A stretch of 64,000 nucleotides of DNA, taken from the NCBI RefSeq assembly GCF_013131805.1, contig NZ_JABJRC010000007.1, forward strand, positions 124,001-188,000. Reading direction: 5' to 3'. The notes beneath the pieces were generated by a model that searched no databases, was not told the DNA's origin, and worked only from the letters and a program-made list of their open reading frames with translations. The stretch comes from Kribbella sandramycini (lineage in GTDB: Bacteria > Actinomycetota > Actinomycetes > Propionibacteriales > Kribbellaceae). The position numbers and the translations under genes are program-made. Shown one piece after another: positions 30,994 to 39,565 of this stretch. Each line of letters begins with the position of its first letter. Position 1 is the first letter of the stretch.

Positions 30994-31945
30994 CGGCGGT
31001 CTCCTTCTGCTGCTTGATCCGGCGCTCCGCCCGGCGGCGGGCCCGGCTGGTGACGCGTTCGTCGTCGTTCCCGCCGATCAGCCGCCAGTTGATGATGCTG
31101 AACAGCACGATCAGCACGAACAGGGCCCAGCCGATCGCGGCGCCGTACCCGAACTGGTTCTTGATGAACGCGCTCTGGTAGAGGTACGACACGATCGTCA
31201 TCCCGGCGTCGCCCGGGCCGCCGATGTTGCTGGTGTCGCCGAACAGCACCCGGGACTCGGTGAAGATCTGCAGCCCGCCGATCGTCGAGGTGACCGCAGT
31301 GAACAGGATCACCGGGCGCAACATCGGGACGGTGATCCGCCAGAAGGTCTGGCGCGAGCTGGCGCCGTCCACCTTGGCGGCCTCGTAGACATCGGCGGAG
31401 ATCGCCTGCAGGCCGGCCAGGAAGATGATCGCGTTGTACCCGACCCAGCGCCAGGTGACGATGGTCGCGATCGCGATCTTGATCCCCCAGGGCTGCGTCA
31501 GCCACTCGACCTTGCCGAGGCCGATCGACTGCAGGAACGCGTTCAGCAGGCCGAAGTTGTTGCTGAAGATCGACCCGAAGACCAGCGTCACCGCGACCAC
31601 CGAGGTGACGTTGGGGACGAAGTACGCGATCCGGTAGAAGGTGCGGAACCGGGTCGCGTTGTGCAGCGCGTTCGCGATCACCAGCGCCAGCAACAGCATC
31701 GGGACGGTCGACAGCACCCAGATGATCATCGTGTTGCCGATGGTCTGCCAGAACTTCGGATCCGTGACCAGGTAGTGGTACTGCTCCAGGCCGACCCATT
31801 GCATCGGGCCGATGCCGTCCCAGGAGTGGAACGAGATCCAGATCGAGAACAGGACCGGGAACGCGCCGAAGATCGCGAACAGGATGAAGAACGGCGAGAT
31901 CGCCGCGTACTGCGGCAACGCCTGCCGAATCCGGTTCACCGCCAT
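30983..31945 (-). CDS. Carbohydrate ABC transporter permease (MalF type)
   Basis: A 320-residue permease from ATG 31945, which shares one base with the stop of the binding-protein gene (TGATG). About six helices are visible, with the EAA loop (VYEAAKVDGASSRQTFWRITVPMLRP, about 210-235). The highly basic C-terminal tail (RRRAERRIKQQK) is overlapped by the next permease start. Confidence 0.9.
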   Translation of the reverse strand: MAVNRIRQALPQYAAISPFFILFAIFGAFPVLFSIWISFHSWDGIGPMQWVGLEQYHYLVTDPKFWQTIGNTMIIWVLSTVPMLLLALVIANALHNATRFRTFYRIAYFVPNVTSVVAVTLVFGSIFSNNFGLLNAFLQSIGLGKVEWLTQPWGIKIAIATIVTWRWVGYNAIIFLAGLQAISADVYEAAKVDGASSRQTFWRITVPMLRPVILFTAVTSTIGGLQIFTESRVLFGDTSNIGGPGDAGMTIVSYLYQSAFIKNQFGYGAAIGWALFVLIVLFSIINWRLIGGNDDERVTSRARRRAERRIKQQKETADVR

Positions 31946-33222
31946 CAGATCGCCCCCGCCCGCGTCAACTCCCGCTCGATCTGTTCCTGAGCGTCGTTCC
32001 AGGCCTGATCCGGCGATTTGCCGCCGGTCTCGACGATGACGAGTTGCGCGCTGAGCTGGTCGCCGATGATCGAGTCGTACGGCGAGAAGTAGGCGCCGGG
32101 GTACTTCTTCGCGGACTCGGCGAACACGTCGACGATCCGCTGGCCGCCGAAGAACTCGTCCGGCGCAGTCAGTCTCGGGTCCGTGTACGACGCCGGCGTG
32201 GACGGGAACAGCACCGGGTCGAGGAACGCCTCGGCCTGGTTCTGCGCCGACTCCAGCCAACTGATGAAGGCGAACGCCGCCTCCGGGTTCTTGCAGTACT
32301 TCGTGATCGCCAGGAACGATCCGCCGCGGTTGCCGGCGCCACCAGGAGCCGCCGCCACCCGCCAGTTGCCCTTGGTCTTCGGGGCCGCGTTCTTCGGTCC
32401 GAGCTGCGCCCACCAGACCGCAGCGTTGAACGCGACCAACCTCCCGTTGGTGACGACGGCGTCGGCGTCCGTCGAACCGTCCTGGGCGTTGGCCGACAGG
32501 CCCTCGCGGACGACGCGGATCGCCAGATCGAAGGCCTCGCGGACGTGGTCCTGGTCGCCGAGGTACCGGCCGTCGGCGGTCATGTACCGCTGCGGCTGCT
32601 GCGCCATCCGGTAGGCGAAGACGCTGTTCACGTTGTCGGTGATCGCGGCGCCGGGGATCGCCTGCTGGATCTTCTTGCCGAGCGCGATGTAGCTGTCCCA
32701 GTCGGGCGCCTGCTGCGCGACGGCGGCCGGGTCGATGTCGACCCCGGCCTTCTCGAACAGGTCGCTGCGGTAGAAGAGCGCGGTCGGGCCGGTGTCCATC
32801 GGGTAGGCCATCATCTTGCCCTGCGGGGTGACGCCGAGTTTCCACTTCCAGGCCAGGAAGTCGTTCTCGCGCTCCTTGGCGCCGAGCTCGGACAGGTCGT
32901 GGAACTGGTCGGCGTTCGGGAAGTAGGTGGCGACGTCGTCGTTGATCGCGACGATGTCCGGGACCAGCGACTTGCCGGCCAGCGCGGTCAGCACCTTGGT
33001 CTTGTAGTTGCTGCCGATCCGGGTCATCGACAGTTTCAGGCCGTCGTAGCCGGGAATGCCTTTCTCGGCCTGGCCGATCAGGTCGTCGTTCACGGACCCG
33101 ACCCAGGTCCACATGGTCAGCTCGCTCGCGCTCCCGAGTGAGCTGCGCGATCCACACCCGGTCAGTCCGGCGACGGCGGCGCCGGTTCCGGCTGCGAGGA
33201 ACGTCCTTCTGCTCAGCGGCAT
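31945..33222 (-). CDS. Extracellular sugar-binding lipoprotein of ABC importer
   Basis: Family 1 extracellular solute-binding protein. From ATG 33222 (AGGTGAGG just upstream) the 425-residue protein begins MPLSRRTFLAAGTGAAVAGLTGCG, a twin-arginine-type signal ending in a lipobox, so it is probably Tat-exported and lipid anchored. A GTG three codons upstream is an alternative. The mature part has the clamp-fold pattern for carbohydrate binding. It leads the operon binding protein, permease, permease, Gfo-AKR. The ligand is unknown. Confidence 0.88.
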   Translation of the reverse strand: MPLSRRTFLAAGTGAAVAGLTGCGSRSSLGSASELTMWTWVGSVNDDLIGQAEKGIPGYDGLKLSMTRIGSNYKTKVLTALAGKSLVPDIVAINDDVATYFPNADQFHDLSELGAKERENDFLAWKWKLGVTPQGKMMAYPMDTGPTALFYRSDLFEKAGVDIDPAAVAQQAPDWDSYIALGKKIQQAIPGAAITDNVNSVFAYRMAQQPQRYMTADGRYLGDQDHVREAFDLAIRVVREGLSANAQDGSTDADAVVTNGRLVAFNAAVWWAQLGPKNAAPKTKGNWRVAAAPGGAGNRGGSFLAITKYCKNPEAAFAFISWLESAQNQAEAFLDPVLFPSTPASYTDPRLTAPDEFFGGQRIVDVFAESAKKYPGAYFSPYDSIIGDQLSAQLVIVETGGKSPDQAWNDAQEQIERELTRAGAI

Positions 33223-33276
33223 ACGCCTCACCTGGCGCTTTCTTGTTGGATTTCGCCGGAAGGTGTCCAGATATGT

Positions 33277-33295
33277 TTACGTAGCCATTAGGTAA
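33277..33295. promoter_or_regulatory. Candidate operator of the sugar transporter operon
   Basis: TTACGTA-GCCAT-TAGGTAA is a near-perfect 7-bp inverted repeat (6 of 7 pairs), 55 nt upstream of the binding-protein start and 51 nt upstream of the divergent HAD gene. A LacI-, GntR- or ROK-type regulator could bind it; the nearby ROK gene is one candidate. Confidence 0.45.
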
Positions 33296-33345
33296 GCGCA
33301 TGCCGACTGAACCGGTCAAGGGGTGCGGGCTGACAGGATGGGCGC

Positions 33346-33960
33346 ATGACGCCCGCGATCACCACGGTCCTGTTCGACGCCGACGGCGTACTCCAGCGCG
33401 GCACGCGGGACTGGGCGGCCCGCCTGCACGCCATGGCCCCGGCCGACGGCGAGGCCTTCGTCAACGACCTGATGCGCTCCGAGCGGCCGGCGATCGTCGG
33501 CAAGGAAGACTTCCCGGAGGCCCTGGCCGCCGTCCTGAGCCGCTGGAACGTCACCGACCCGCTGGAGTCCGCGCTGGAGCCGTGGCACTGGTTCGCCGCC
33601 GACCCCGAGGTGACCGCGCTGATCCAAGGGTTGCGGGCCGCCGGGATCGGGTGTCACCTGGCGACCAACCAGCACGCCTACCGGCGCGACATCATGGCCG
33701 TCGAGCGCAACTACGGCGCCCTCTTCGACCAGAGCTTCTACTCCTGTGACCTCGGCCTCGCCAAACCCGACCCGGCCTACTTCCAGGCCATCCTGGCAGC
33801 CGTCGACGAGCCCGCCTCCGCGATCCTCTTCATCGACGACCTCCCGGCGAACGTCGAAGGCGCCCGCTCAGTAGGTATCCACGCCGAGGTCTTCGACCTG
33901 GTCGCCACCACCCCAGCCACCCTGGCCGAACTCCTGCGGTCGTACGGCCTCCCCAGTTAG
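33346..33960 (+). CDS. HAD-superfamily hydrolase
   Basis: A 204-residue HAD phosphatase with all four motifs: LFDADGVLQ (nucleophile and acid Asp), ATNQ (motif II), LAKPDP (motif III Lys) and FIDDLPANVEGA (motif IV). Cap domain is small and helical. Divergent from the sugar transporter operon, it could dephosphorylate a sugar phosphate, but sequence gives no substrate. Confidence 0.83.
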   Translation: MTPAITTVLFDADGVLQRGTRDWAARLHAMAPADGEAFVNDLMRSERPAIVGKEDFPEALAAVLSRWNVTDPLESALEPWHWFAADPEVTALIQGLRAAGIGCHLATNQHAYRRDIMAVERNYGALFDQSFYSCDLGLAKPDPAYFQAILAAVDEPASAILFIDDLPANVEGARSVGIHAEVFDLVATTPATLAELLRSYGLPS

Positions 33961-33962
33961 AT

Positions 33963-34223
33963 TCAGGTCGCGACTGCGGCCGGCTGGTTGATCTGGGCCC
34001 AGAGGGTGTCGAGCGACAGGCCCAGGACCTCGGCGAGGGCGGCGATGGTCGGGAACGCCGGGGTGGAGATGCGGCCGGACTCGATCTTGCGCAGGGTTTC
34101 GGGGGAGATCTCGGCGGCCAGGGCGATGTCGAGTATCGAGCGGGGGCCGCGGGCCTCGCGCAGCAGGGCGCCGAGGCGCTGGCCGCGTTCGAGTTCGGCG
34201 GGGGTGAGGGGGAGCCGGACCAT
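33963..34223 (-). CDS. Xre-family helix-turn-helix regulator
   Basis: An 86-residue protein that is almost entirely a lambda-repressor-like HTH: RLGALLREARGPRSILDIALAAEISPETLRKIESGRISTPAFPTIAALAEVLG. It has no ligand domain. It is divergent from a methionine aminopeptidase gene across 63 nt with repeated CCGKTATAGTT elements, and is probably autoregulatory. Target genes beyond this region are unknown. Confidence 0.8.
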   Translation of the reverse strand: MVRLPLTPAELERGQRLGALLREARGPRSILDIALAAEISPETLRKIESGRISTPAFPTIAALAEVLGLSLDTLWAQINQPAAVAT

Positions 34224-34227
34224 GTGA

Positions 34228-34269
34228 CCAATGATAGTACCGTTATAGTTTGGCCGGTATAGTTATTGG
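34228..34269. promoter_or_regulatory. Repeat-containing divergent promoter region of xre and map
   Basis: CCGGTATAGTTATTGG (34254-34269) is partly mirrored by CCAATGATAGTACCG (34228-34242; 11 of 15 positions on the opposite strand), and CCGTTATAGTTTGG adds a direct copy at 34240-34253. Likely binding site of the 86-residue Xre regulator. Confidence 0.5.
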
Positions 34270-34286
34270 CATGGCGGAGGGTTTCG

Positions 34287-35057
34287 ATGATTGAGATCTT
34301 GAGTCCGGTCGAGGTCGATCGGGGGCGGGTGACCGGCGGGATCGTCGGCGGCATCCTGGCGACGCTGCGGGAGCGGTGTGCGGTCGGGGTGAACCTGCTG
34401 GAGGTCGATCGGTGGACGCGGGAGCTGATCGAGGCGGCCGGCGCGACGTCGTGTTACGTGGACTACGAGGCCTCGTTCGGGAAGGGGCCGTTCGGGCACT
34501 ACATCTGCACAGCGGTGAACGACGCCGTCCTGCACGGGAAGCCGTTCGACTACGCGCTGGCCGATGGCGACCTGCTGACGCTGGATCTGGCGGTGCTCAA
34601 GGACGGCGTGGCGGCCGATGCGGCGATCAGCTTCGTGGTGGGCCCGACGCAGTCCGCAGAGAGCCTCGCGCTGATCGACGCGACCGAGCGCGCACTCGCG
34701 GCGGGGATCGCGACCGCCGGTCCGGAGGCGCGGATCGGGGACATCTCGGCCGCGATCGGCGCGGTGCTGAGTGCCGCCGGGTACCCGATCAACACCGAGT
34801 TCGGCGGCCACGGGATCGGGTCGACCATGCATCAGGATCCGCACGTGTCGAACACGGGCCGGGCCGGCCGTGGTTACAAGCTGCGGCCGGGGCTGCTGCT
34901 GGCGCTGGAGCCGTGGGTGATGGCCGACACCGACAAACTGGTCACCGACGAGGACGGCTGGACGCTTCGCAGCGCGACCGGCTGTCTGACCGCCCACACC
35001 GAGCACACGATCGCCATCACCGACGACGGGGCCGAGATCCTCACCGTGCCAAGGTAG
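34287..35057 (+). CDS. map: Methionine aminopeptidase-like M24 metallopeptidase
   Basis: Removes the initiator Met from new proteins if active as its family suggests. Start ATG 34287 with GGAGGG five bases upstream; 256 residues. The five metal ligands are recognisable: D in LTLDLAV, D in AADAAISF, H in GGHGIGSTMH, E in LALEPWV and E in TEHTIAITDDG. The sequence diverges from housekeeping Map around GHYICTAVNDAVLHG. Linkage to an Xre gene, away from ribosomal genes, suggests a second, regulated copy. Confidence 0.85.
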   Translation: MIEILSPVEVDRGRVTGGIVGGILATLRERCAVGVNLLEVDRWTRELIEAAGATSCYVDYEASFGKGPFGHYICTAVNDAVLHGKPFDYALADGDLLTLDLAVLKDGVAADAAISFVVGPTQSAESLALIDATERALAAGIATAGPEARIGDISAAIGAVLSAAGYPINTEFGGHGIGSTMHQDPHVSNTGRAGRGYKLRPGLLLALEPWVMADTDKLVTDEDGWTLRSATGCLTAHTEHTIAITDDGAEILTVPR

Positions 35058-36162
35058 GCGTCCGCACCGGCGCCGGACGCCGGCTCAACACGAACAGCGC
35101 CACCAGCAACGGAATGGTGATCAGGTACGCCGTTCGCAGGTCGACGACCCGGGCCAGCCCGGCCAGCGCGGCCGGGGTGATCAGGATGGCCGTGCCGGAT
35201 GCCAGCGCGCCCAGCCCGGCCAGACGGGTCGGGTTGAGCCCCGGCGTGGCCACCAAGGCCGCGAGCGTGACCGGGTAGAGCGGGGCGACGCCGATGCCCG
35301 CAATGACCAGTCCGGCGGCGATGATCGCAGGCGTGTCGGGCAGGCTGACCAATAGGGTGCCGACGATGGCCACAGCCCCGCCGAAAACGACAGGTGGCAC
35401 CGAGCGGTAGTGGACCGGCCCGATCGCTCGCCCGACGGCCATTCCGACCGGGAACGACGTACCCAGCAAGGCAGCGACCGGAAGCGACAGACCGGACGCA
35501 GCCAACCGGGCAACCGCCCACACCACGAAGCAGAACTCGACGCCGACGGCCAGCACGACCCGCAGCCAGGCCAGGAACACCGTCCGCCCGACCGGATGCC
35601 CAGTGGGCGCCTCGGCCGGCTCCGGCGGCGTGCTGTCCGCACCCTTGAAGAACGCAAGGGCCAGCAACGGCGGTACGGCGACCACCATCGCCACCCGCCC
35701 AGTGATGCCGAGCGCATCGACGACGCCGATCGTCAGCGGCGCGAGGATGCCGGCCGCGCTCGCCACGGCGTTGACCCGGCTGAGCCGGGCTGCGGCTGTC
35801 GGGCCGTGCAGCATCAGCGGCGCGACCAGCACCAGCAACGCACCGCCCAGACCGACACACAGCCCGCCAACGACCACGAGCGAGTACGCCGGCGCCAGCG
35901 CGATCAGCGCACCGCCGGCCGCACAGATCACCGACCCGATCCGCAGGACGACGGAGATCGACCGCGTCCGCAGCAGCATCGGACCGACGACGGCAATCAC
36001 GACCAGCCCGACCGCGAACGCCGATGACAGCAGCGCCAGCCGACCGGTCGGCTCATCCAGGTCCCGGGCCAGGATCGCGACACAGGCGCCGAGCCCGGCG
36101 AGCAGATAGCCCAGCGCGGAGAGGCTGATCCCGATCTGGGCCGCCTCGGCCCGGGCGTTCAT
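35041..36162 (-). CDS. MFS transporter
   Basis: A 373-residue protein with about 12 hydrophobic segments and an unusually compact central loop; the pattern (GISLSALGYLLAGLGA, GLCVGLGGALLVLVAPLML) fits the sugar/drug MFS group. It is preceded by a HAD phosphatase with a 4-nt overlap and both are divergent from a ROK regulator. Its 3' end overlaps the convergent map gene by 17 nt. Substrate unknown. Confidence 0.8.
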   Translation of the reverse strand: MNARAEAAQIGISLSALGYLLAGLGACVAILARDLDEPTGRLALLSSAFAVGLVVIAVVGPMLLRTRSISVVLRIGSVICAAGGALIALAPAYSLVVVGGLCVGLGGALLVLVAPLMLHGPTAAARLSRVNAVASAAGILAPLTIGVVDALGITGRVAMVVAVPPLLALAFFKGADSTPPEPAEAPTGHPVGRTVFLAWLRVVLAVGVEFCFVVWAVARLAASGLSLPVAALLGTSFPVGMAVGRAIGPVHYRSVPPVVFGGAVAIVGTLLVSLPDTPAIIAAGLVIAGIGVAPLYPVTLAALVATPGLNPTRLAGLGALASGTAILITPAALAGLARVVDLRTAYLITIPLLVALFVLSRRPAPVRTPTLAR

Positions 36163-36773
36163 TCGGTAAACAGCTGGACGAGCCGGTGCAGATCAGGGAG
36201 CCGGATGTCGGCCGGGATGCCCTTCACGCCGGCAGTGGTGGCACCCGAAGCCTTACCCGCGGCCAGACCGACCGGGGTGTCCTCGACGACCAGGCAGTCC
36301 GCGATCGGCACACTCAGCAACTCGGCCGCCCGCAGGTAGCCCTCCGGATCCGGCTTGCCGTGGCTGACGTCGTCGATCGTGACCAGGACCGACGGCGCGA
36401 TCCCCGCGGCGTCGAGCCGGACCTTCGCCAGCTGCGCGGGCGCGCTCGTGTAGATCGCCCACGGCACGCCGATCCGCTCCAGCGTCGCGATCAGCTCCAG
36501 TGCGCCCGCGGTCGGGACGACGTCGGACACGTCGTCCACCTCGAGCTGCAGGACCCGGGCATTGGCCGCCACCCGCTCGGCCGCCGACAGGTCGGGCCGC
36601 AGTTGCGCGATGGTCGCGGCGGCCGGATTGCCGTGCGCGACCGCGAGCACCTCGGCGACCGGTACGCCGTACTCCGTCCCCCACGTGCTCCAGCTCCGAT
36701 CGACGACCGCGTCGGAATCGACCAGCGTCCCGTCCATGTCGAACAGCACGGCGCGGATCTCCCGGACGTTCAC
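36159..36773 (-). CDS. HAD phosphatase of the beta-phosphoglucomutase/sugar-phosphatase group
   Basis: GTG 36773, with GGGAGG four bases upstream, starts a 204-residue HAD protein: LFDMDGTLVDSD (motif I), YTSAP (motif II), HGKPDPEGYLRAAELL (motif III) and VEDTPVGLAAGKASG (motif IV). This motif IV form is typical of sugar phosphatases and beta-phosphoglucomutases. Its frame extends to 36845 but that part would overlap the ROK gene. ATGA overlap couples it to the MFS gene. Confidence 0.87.
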   Translation of the reverse strand: MNVREIRAVLFDMDGTLVDSDAVVDRSWSTWGTEYGVPVAEVLAVAHGNPAAATIAQLRPDLSAAERVAANARVLQLEVDDVSDVVPTAGALELIATLERIGVPWAIYTSAPAQLAKVRLDAAGIAPSVLVTIDDVSHGKPDPEGYLRAAELLSVPIADCLVVEDTPVGLAAGKASGATTAGVKGIPADIRLPDLHRLVQLFTE

Positions 36774-36821
36774 AGCACCTCCCATTAAACTCGTACTCCG
36801 AGCATAAGATAGAAGGATCGT

Positions 36822-37982
36822 ATGACTCCAGCCCGCCGCGGACAATGGCAGACGGCCGCCGAGGTGCTCACGCAGGTGAGCCGCCGGCCGGGGATCACCC
36901 GTGCCGCGGTCGCGCGCGAGCTGCGGCTGAGCACGAGCTCGGCGACCGAGGTGACCGCGAAACTACGGGACGTGCGGCTGCTCGCCGAGGCGCCGGCGCC
37001 GAGTCAGGGCCGCGGCCGGCCGACAACCCTGCTCCGCGCGCACCCCCAGGGCCCGGTGGCGCTGGCGCTCGACCTAAGGCAGAGCAACTGGCGCAGCGCG
37101 GTCGTGGCGCTCGACGGCACCTTCCTGAGCCAGACCGACCGACGGCACCGCACTCGGCGCGCCGAGGTCGTACTCGACCACCTGCACCGCGCGGTGCGCG
37201 AAGCCCAGGAGCAGTACGGCGAGCGGCTGCAGGCGGTTGGTCTGGCCGTTCCGGGCACGCTGCGCGACAACCGGCTGCTGCTGCAAGCCTCAGCACCGGA
37301 GTGGTTCGAGATGGACCTGGAAATCGTCACAGTCGGCACGGGCGTCTCCTTGCTGGCCGGGAACGACGCAACCCTCAGCGGGGTGGCCGAAGCCCGTACC
37401 GGCGCCGCAGTAGGCGCCGGAACCGCACTCCACCTCATCATCGAAGCCGGTATCGGCGGGACGCTCCTGATCGACGGCGTCCCCGTGCTGGGCGCTTCGG
37501 GCGCGGCCGGCGAGTTCGGCCACACCCCGTTCGGCGACCGCTCCCGACAGTGCCTCTGCGGGGCCCGCGGCTGCTGGAACCTCGAAATCGACGGCCGCGC
37601 CCTGGCTCACCACCTGCACGACCCCGACCCCGACGACCCACACGCCTACACCGAAGCGATCCTCCAGCGCACCGACCCAACTGCCCGCCGCGCTGTCGAA
37701 CGAGTAGCCACCGCCATCGCCGCCGGCATCGCGGGCCTGGTCAACTCCCACGACCCCGACGTGGTCACTCTCGGCGGCCTCGCCGTTCCCCTGCGCGCCG
37801 CAGCACCCGAAGCCTTCGAAGCCACCTATCTCGAAGGCCTGATGACCTTCCGCCGCCCCACTCCTCCGCCCATCCGCACGGCCGCCCACCAAGCCGACGG
37901 TCCCCTGCGCGGAGCCGCCGCCCTGGCCCTCGACCATCTGACGAGCGAGCAGGCGGTAGCTACGTGGGCAGCTGCTCAGTAG
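36822..37982 (+). CDS. ROK-family transcriptional regulator
   Basis: A 386-residue ROK repressor. An N-terminal winged HTH (about 15-60: GITRAAVARELRLSTSSATEVTAKLRD) precedes a sugar-kinase-like domain with GLAVPG, AGIGGTLLIDG, GEFGHTPFGD and the zinc cysteines CLCGARGC. Intact ROK motifs suggest sugar sensing. A short CTCG-N5-CGAG dyad at 36790-36802 lies between it and the divergent HAD-MFS unit, which it probably regulates. Confidence 0.87.
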   Translation: MTPARRGQWQTAAEVLTQVSRRPGITRAAVARELRLSTSSATEVTAKLRDVRLLAEAPAPSQGRGRPTTLLRAHPQGPVALALDLRQSNWRSAVVALDGTFLSQTDRRHRTRRAEVVLDHLHRAVREAQEQYGERLQAVGLAVPGTLRDNRLLLQASAPEWFEMDLEIVTVGTGVSLLAGNDATLSGVAEARTGAAVGAGTALHLIIEAGIGGTLLIDGVPVLGASGAAGEFGHTPFGDRSRQCLCGARGCWNLEIDGRALAHHLHDPDPDDPHAYTEAILQRTDPTARRAVERVATAIAAGIAGLVNSHDPDVVTLGGLAVPLRAAAPEAFEATYLEGLMTFRRPTPPPIRTAAHQADGPLRGAAALALDHLTSEQAVATWAAAQ

Positions 37983-38589
37983 CCACTTCTTCCGTTTCCG
38001 CTTCGCCCTCGACCGGCTCCGGTTTGGGCTTGGGGACGATCGGCGGCTCGACCTTCGCCAGGATCGTGACGATGTCGTGTTTGTGGTGCTGGATCTCGTG
38101 GGCGGTGTGGCGGATGACCCAGCCGAGGGTGCGCGGCATCCGGACCGGGTAGTTGTAGAGGCCCAGCTTGCCCAGCTGGGGTGGAGTCAGCACGCGGGCG
38201 GCGGCGCCGAACTCGCGGGCGAAGCCGACCAGGGCGGCGGCAACCTCCATCGGGTCCTGGTGTTCGTACTTGGCCTGCTTGACCCGGCCGGTGCGGTCCA
38301 TCGGGGCGTAGACCGGCCTGTCCTCAGCCAGGCACTGGGCGATCCGGAGCCGCTGCACTTCGAGGACGTCGCGCACGTGGCAGGCGTACTCGATCGCCGA
38401 CCATACATCGGGCTCAGGGCGCAGGCGGACGACGTTCGGGTCCGGCCCGGCGGCCGCTTTGGTCAGGGCCATGCTGCACTCCGCTGACTGCCGGACGAGC
38501 AGGGTCACGGTGCCCTGCAGATCGCCCGTGTCGTAGTTGAAGCCGCACTGCTCGCAGTACCCGTCAACCGGGGGCTGCTGCTTCGTCAA
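37960..38589 (-). CDS. DinB-superfamily protein with N-terminal zinc-ribbon motif
   Basis: The TTG start at 38589 overlaps the thiD stop by 4 nt (TTGA) and has GGGAG upstream, giving 209 residues. An N-terminal CEQCGFNYD motif precedes a four-helix DinB fold with histidines in YACHVRDV and HTAHEIQHHKHDI, likely a metal site. The family includes mycothiol- or bacillithiol-dependent enzymes; no specific activity is claimed. The acidic/Pro-rich tail is low complexity. Translation coupling to thiD may be incidental. Confidence 0.8.
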   Translation of the reverse strand: MTKQQPPVDGYCEQCGFNYDTGDLQGTVTLLVRQSAECSMALTKAAAGPDPNVVRLRPEPDVWSAIEYACHVRDVLEVQRLRIAQCLAEDRPVYAPMDRTGRVKQAKYEHQDPMEVAAALVGFAREFGAAARVLTPPQLGKLGLYNYPVRMPRTLGWVIRHTAHEIQHHKHDIVTILAKVEPPIVPKPKPEPVEGEAETEEVATEQLPT

Positions 38590-39395
38590 CTGCCACTCCC
38601 TCGAAATCTCCACGCGTGGTCGACCGGTCCGATCCCGCCGCCGAGTGCGAACCCGGCCGCGATCGCACCGGTCACGTACTCCTTCGCGGCGCCGACCGCG
38701 CTCTCCATGTCGTGCCCGCGGGCCAAGTACGACGCGATCGCGCTGGCCAACGTACAACCGGTGCCATGCGTGTGCCGGTTGTCGGCCCGCACCGCACTGT
38801 AGGCCCGACGGACGCCGGGGCCGTGCAAGACATCAACCGACGCCGCCCCCAGATCATGCCCGCCCTTGACCAGCACCCAGGACGCACCGGACTCCAGCAA
38901 CGTCTTGGCGGCCAGATCGCGGTCCTCCACCGTCTCCAGCTCCACACCGGCCACCGGGCCGAGCTCTGTCAGGTTCGGCGTCAGCACGGTCGCCAGCGGC
39001 ACGATCTCGGACCGCACCGCCTCCATCGCGTCCGCAGCCAGTAGCGAGTCGCCGTGCTTCGACACCGACACTGGATCGACCACCACCGGTACGGACGGCG
39101 GTAGCGTGCGCAGCAGCGCCGCAACGACCCGCACCATGGACGCCGACGCCAGCATGCCCGTCTTGACCGCATCGACGCCGATGTCGTCCACCACACTGCG
39201 GAACTGCGCCTGCACCTGCTCCTCCGGCAGCTCCCACGCCCCCTGGACGCCGAGGCTGTTCTGCGCGGTGATCGCGGTCAGCACACTCATCCCATGGACG
39301 CCGGTGGCCAGCATCGCCTTCAGATCGGCCTGGATCCCGGCGCCACCGCCGGAGTCCGATCCGGCGATGGTGAGTACTCGTGGCGGTCGACTCAT
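38586..39395 (-). CDS. thiD: Hydroxymethylpyrimidine/phosphomethylpyrimidine kinase
   Basis: Phosphorylates HMP and HMP-P for thiamine synthesis. ATG 39395 starts the 269-residue ribokinase-fold protein: VLTIAGSDSGGGAGIQADLKA, DAVKTGMLAS, VVDPVSVSKHGDSLL, the catalytic GTGCTLASAIASYLARG. It follows thiL, separated by 169 nt holding a 25-bp inverted-repeat element, and overlaps the DinB gene by 4 nt. Confidence 0.96.
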   Translation of the reverse strand: MSRPPRVLTIAGSDSGGGAGIQADLKAMLATGVHGMSVLTAITAQNSLGVQGAWELPEEQVQAQFRSVVDDIGVDAVKTGMLASASMVRVVAALLRTLPPSVPVVVDPVSVSKHGDSLLAADAMEAVRSEIVPLATVLTPNLTELGPVAGVELETVEDRDLAAKTLLESGASWVLVKGGHDLGAASVDVLHGPGVRRAYSAVRADNRHTHGTGCTLASAIASYLARGHDMESAVGAAKEYVTGAIAAGFALGGGIGPVDHAWRFRGSGS

Positions 39396-39400
39396 CCTCA

Positions 39401-39565
39401 AGAGCCTATCGGTGAACTCCACGCCGTAGCGAGGAGGTGCTCGGTGCGGTGCATCGGCGTGCGGGGGCGGAGGGTTCGATGCGGCGCATCGTGCCCTGTG
39501 CACCCGTGCGGCGAGGTGCCGTGCCGAGTGCCCCGCAGTAGGCGTGGAGTTCACCGATAGGCTCT
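39401..39565. repeat. 165-bp element with 25-bp perfect inverted ends between thiL and thiD
   Basis: Bases 39401-39425 are the exact reverse complement of 39541-39565, enclosing 115 nt. Inside the arms, 39440-39452 and 39523-39535 (CTCGG/CCGAG cores) could extend the pairing in RNA through G-U pairs, and GATGC-GGC-GCATC forms a small inner hairpin. The right arm ends at the last base of the thiL stop; the left begins 6 nt before the thiD ATG. It has no ORF. It may be a MITE-like insertion or a large regulatory hairpin in the thiL-thiD transcript. Confidence 0.85.

Noticed and set aside
28108..31017. A 969-codon plus-strand frame opposite the Gfo-AKR fusion.
   Set aside because: Opposite strand encodes two complete enzymes; the plus product is repetitive acidic/basic sequence.
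39396..39564. TPP riboswitch between thiL and thiD.
   Set aside because: No CTGAGA-type or other THI-box core was found; the region is dominated by the 25-bp inverted repeat instead.
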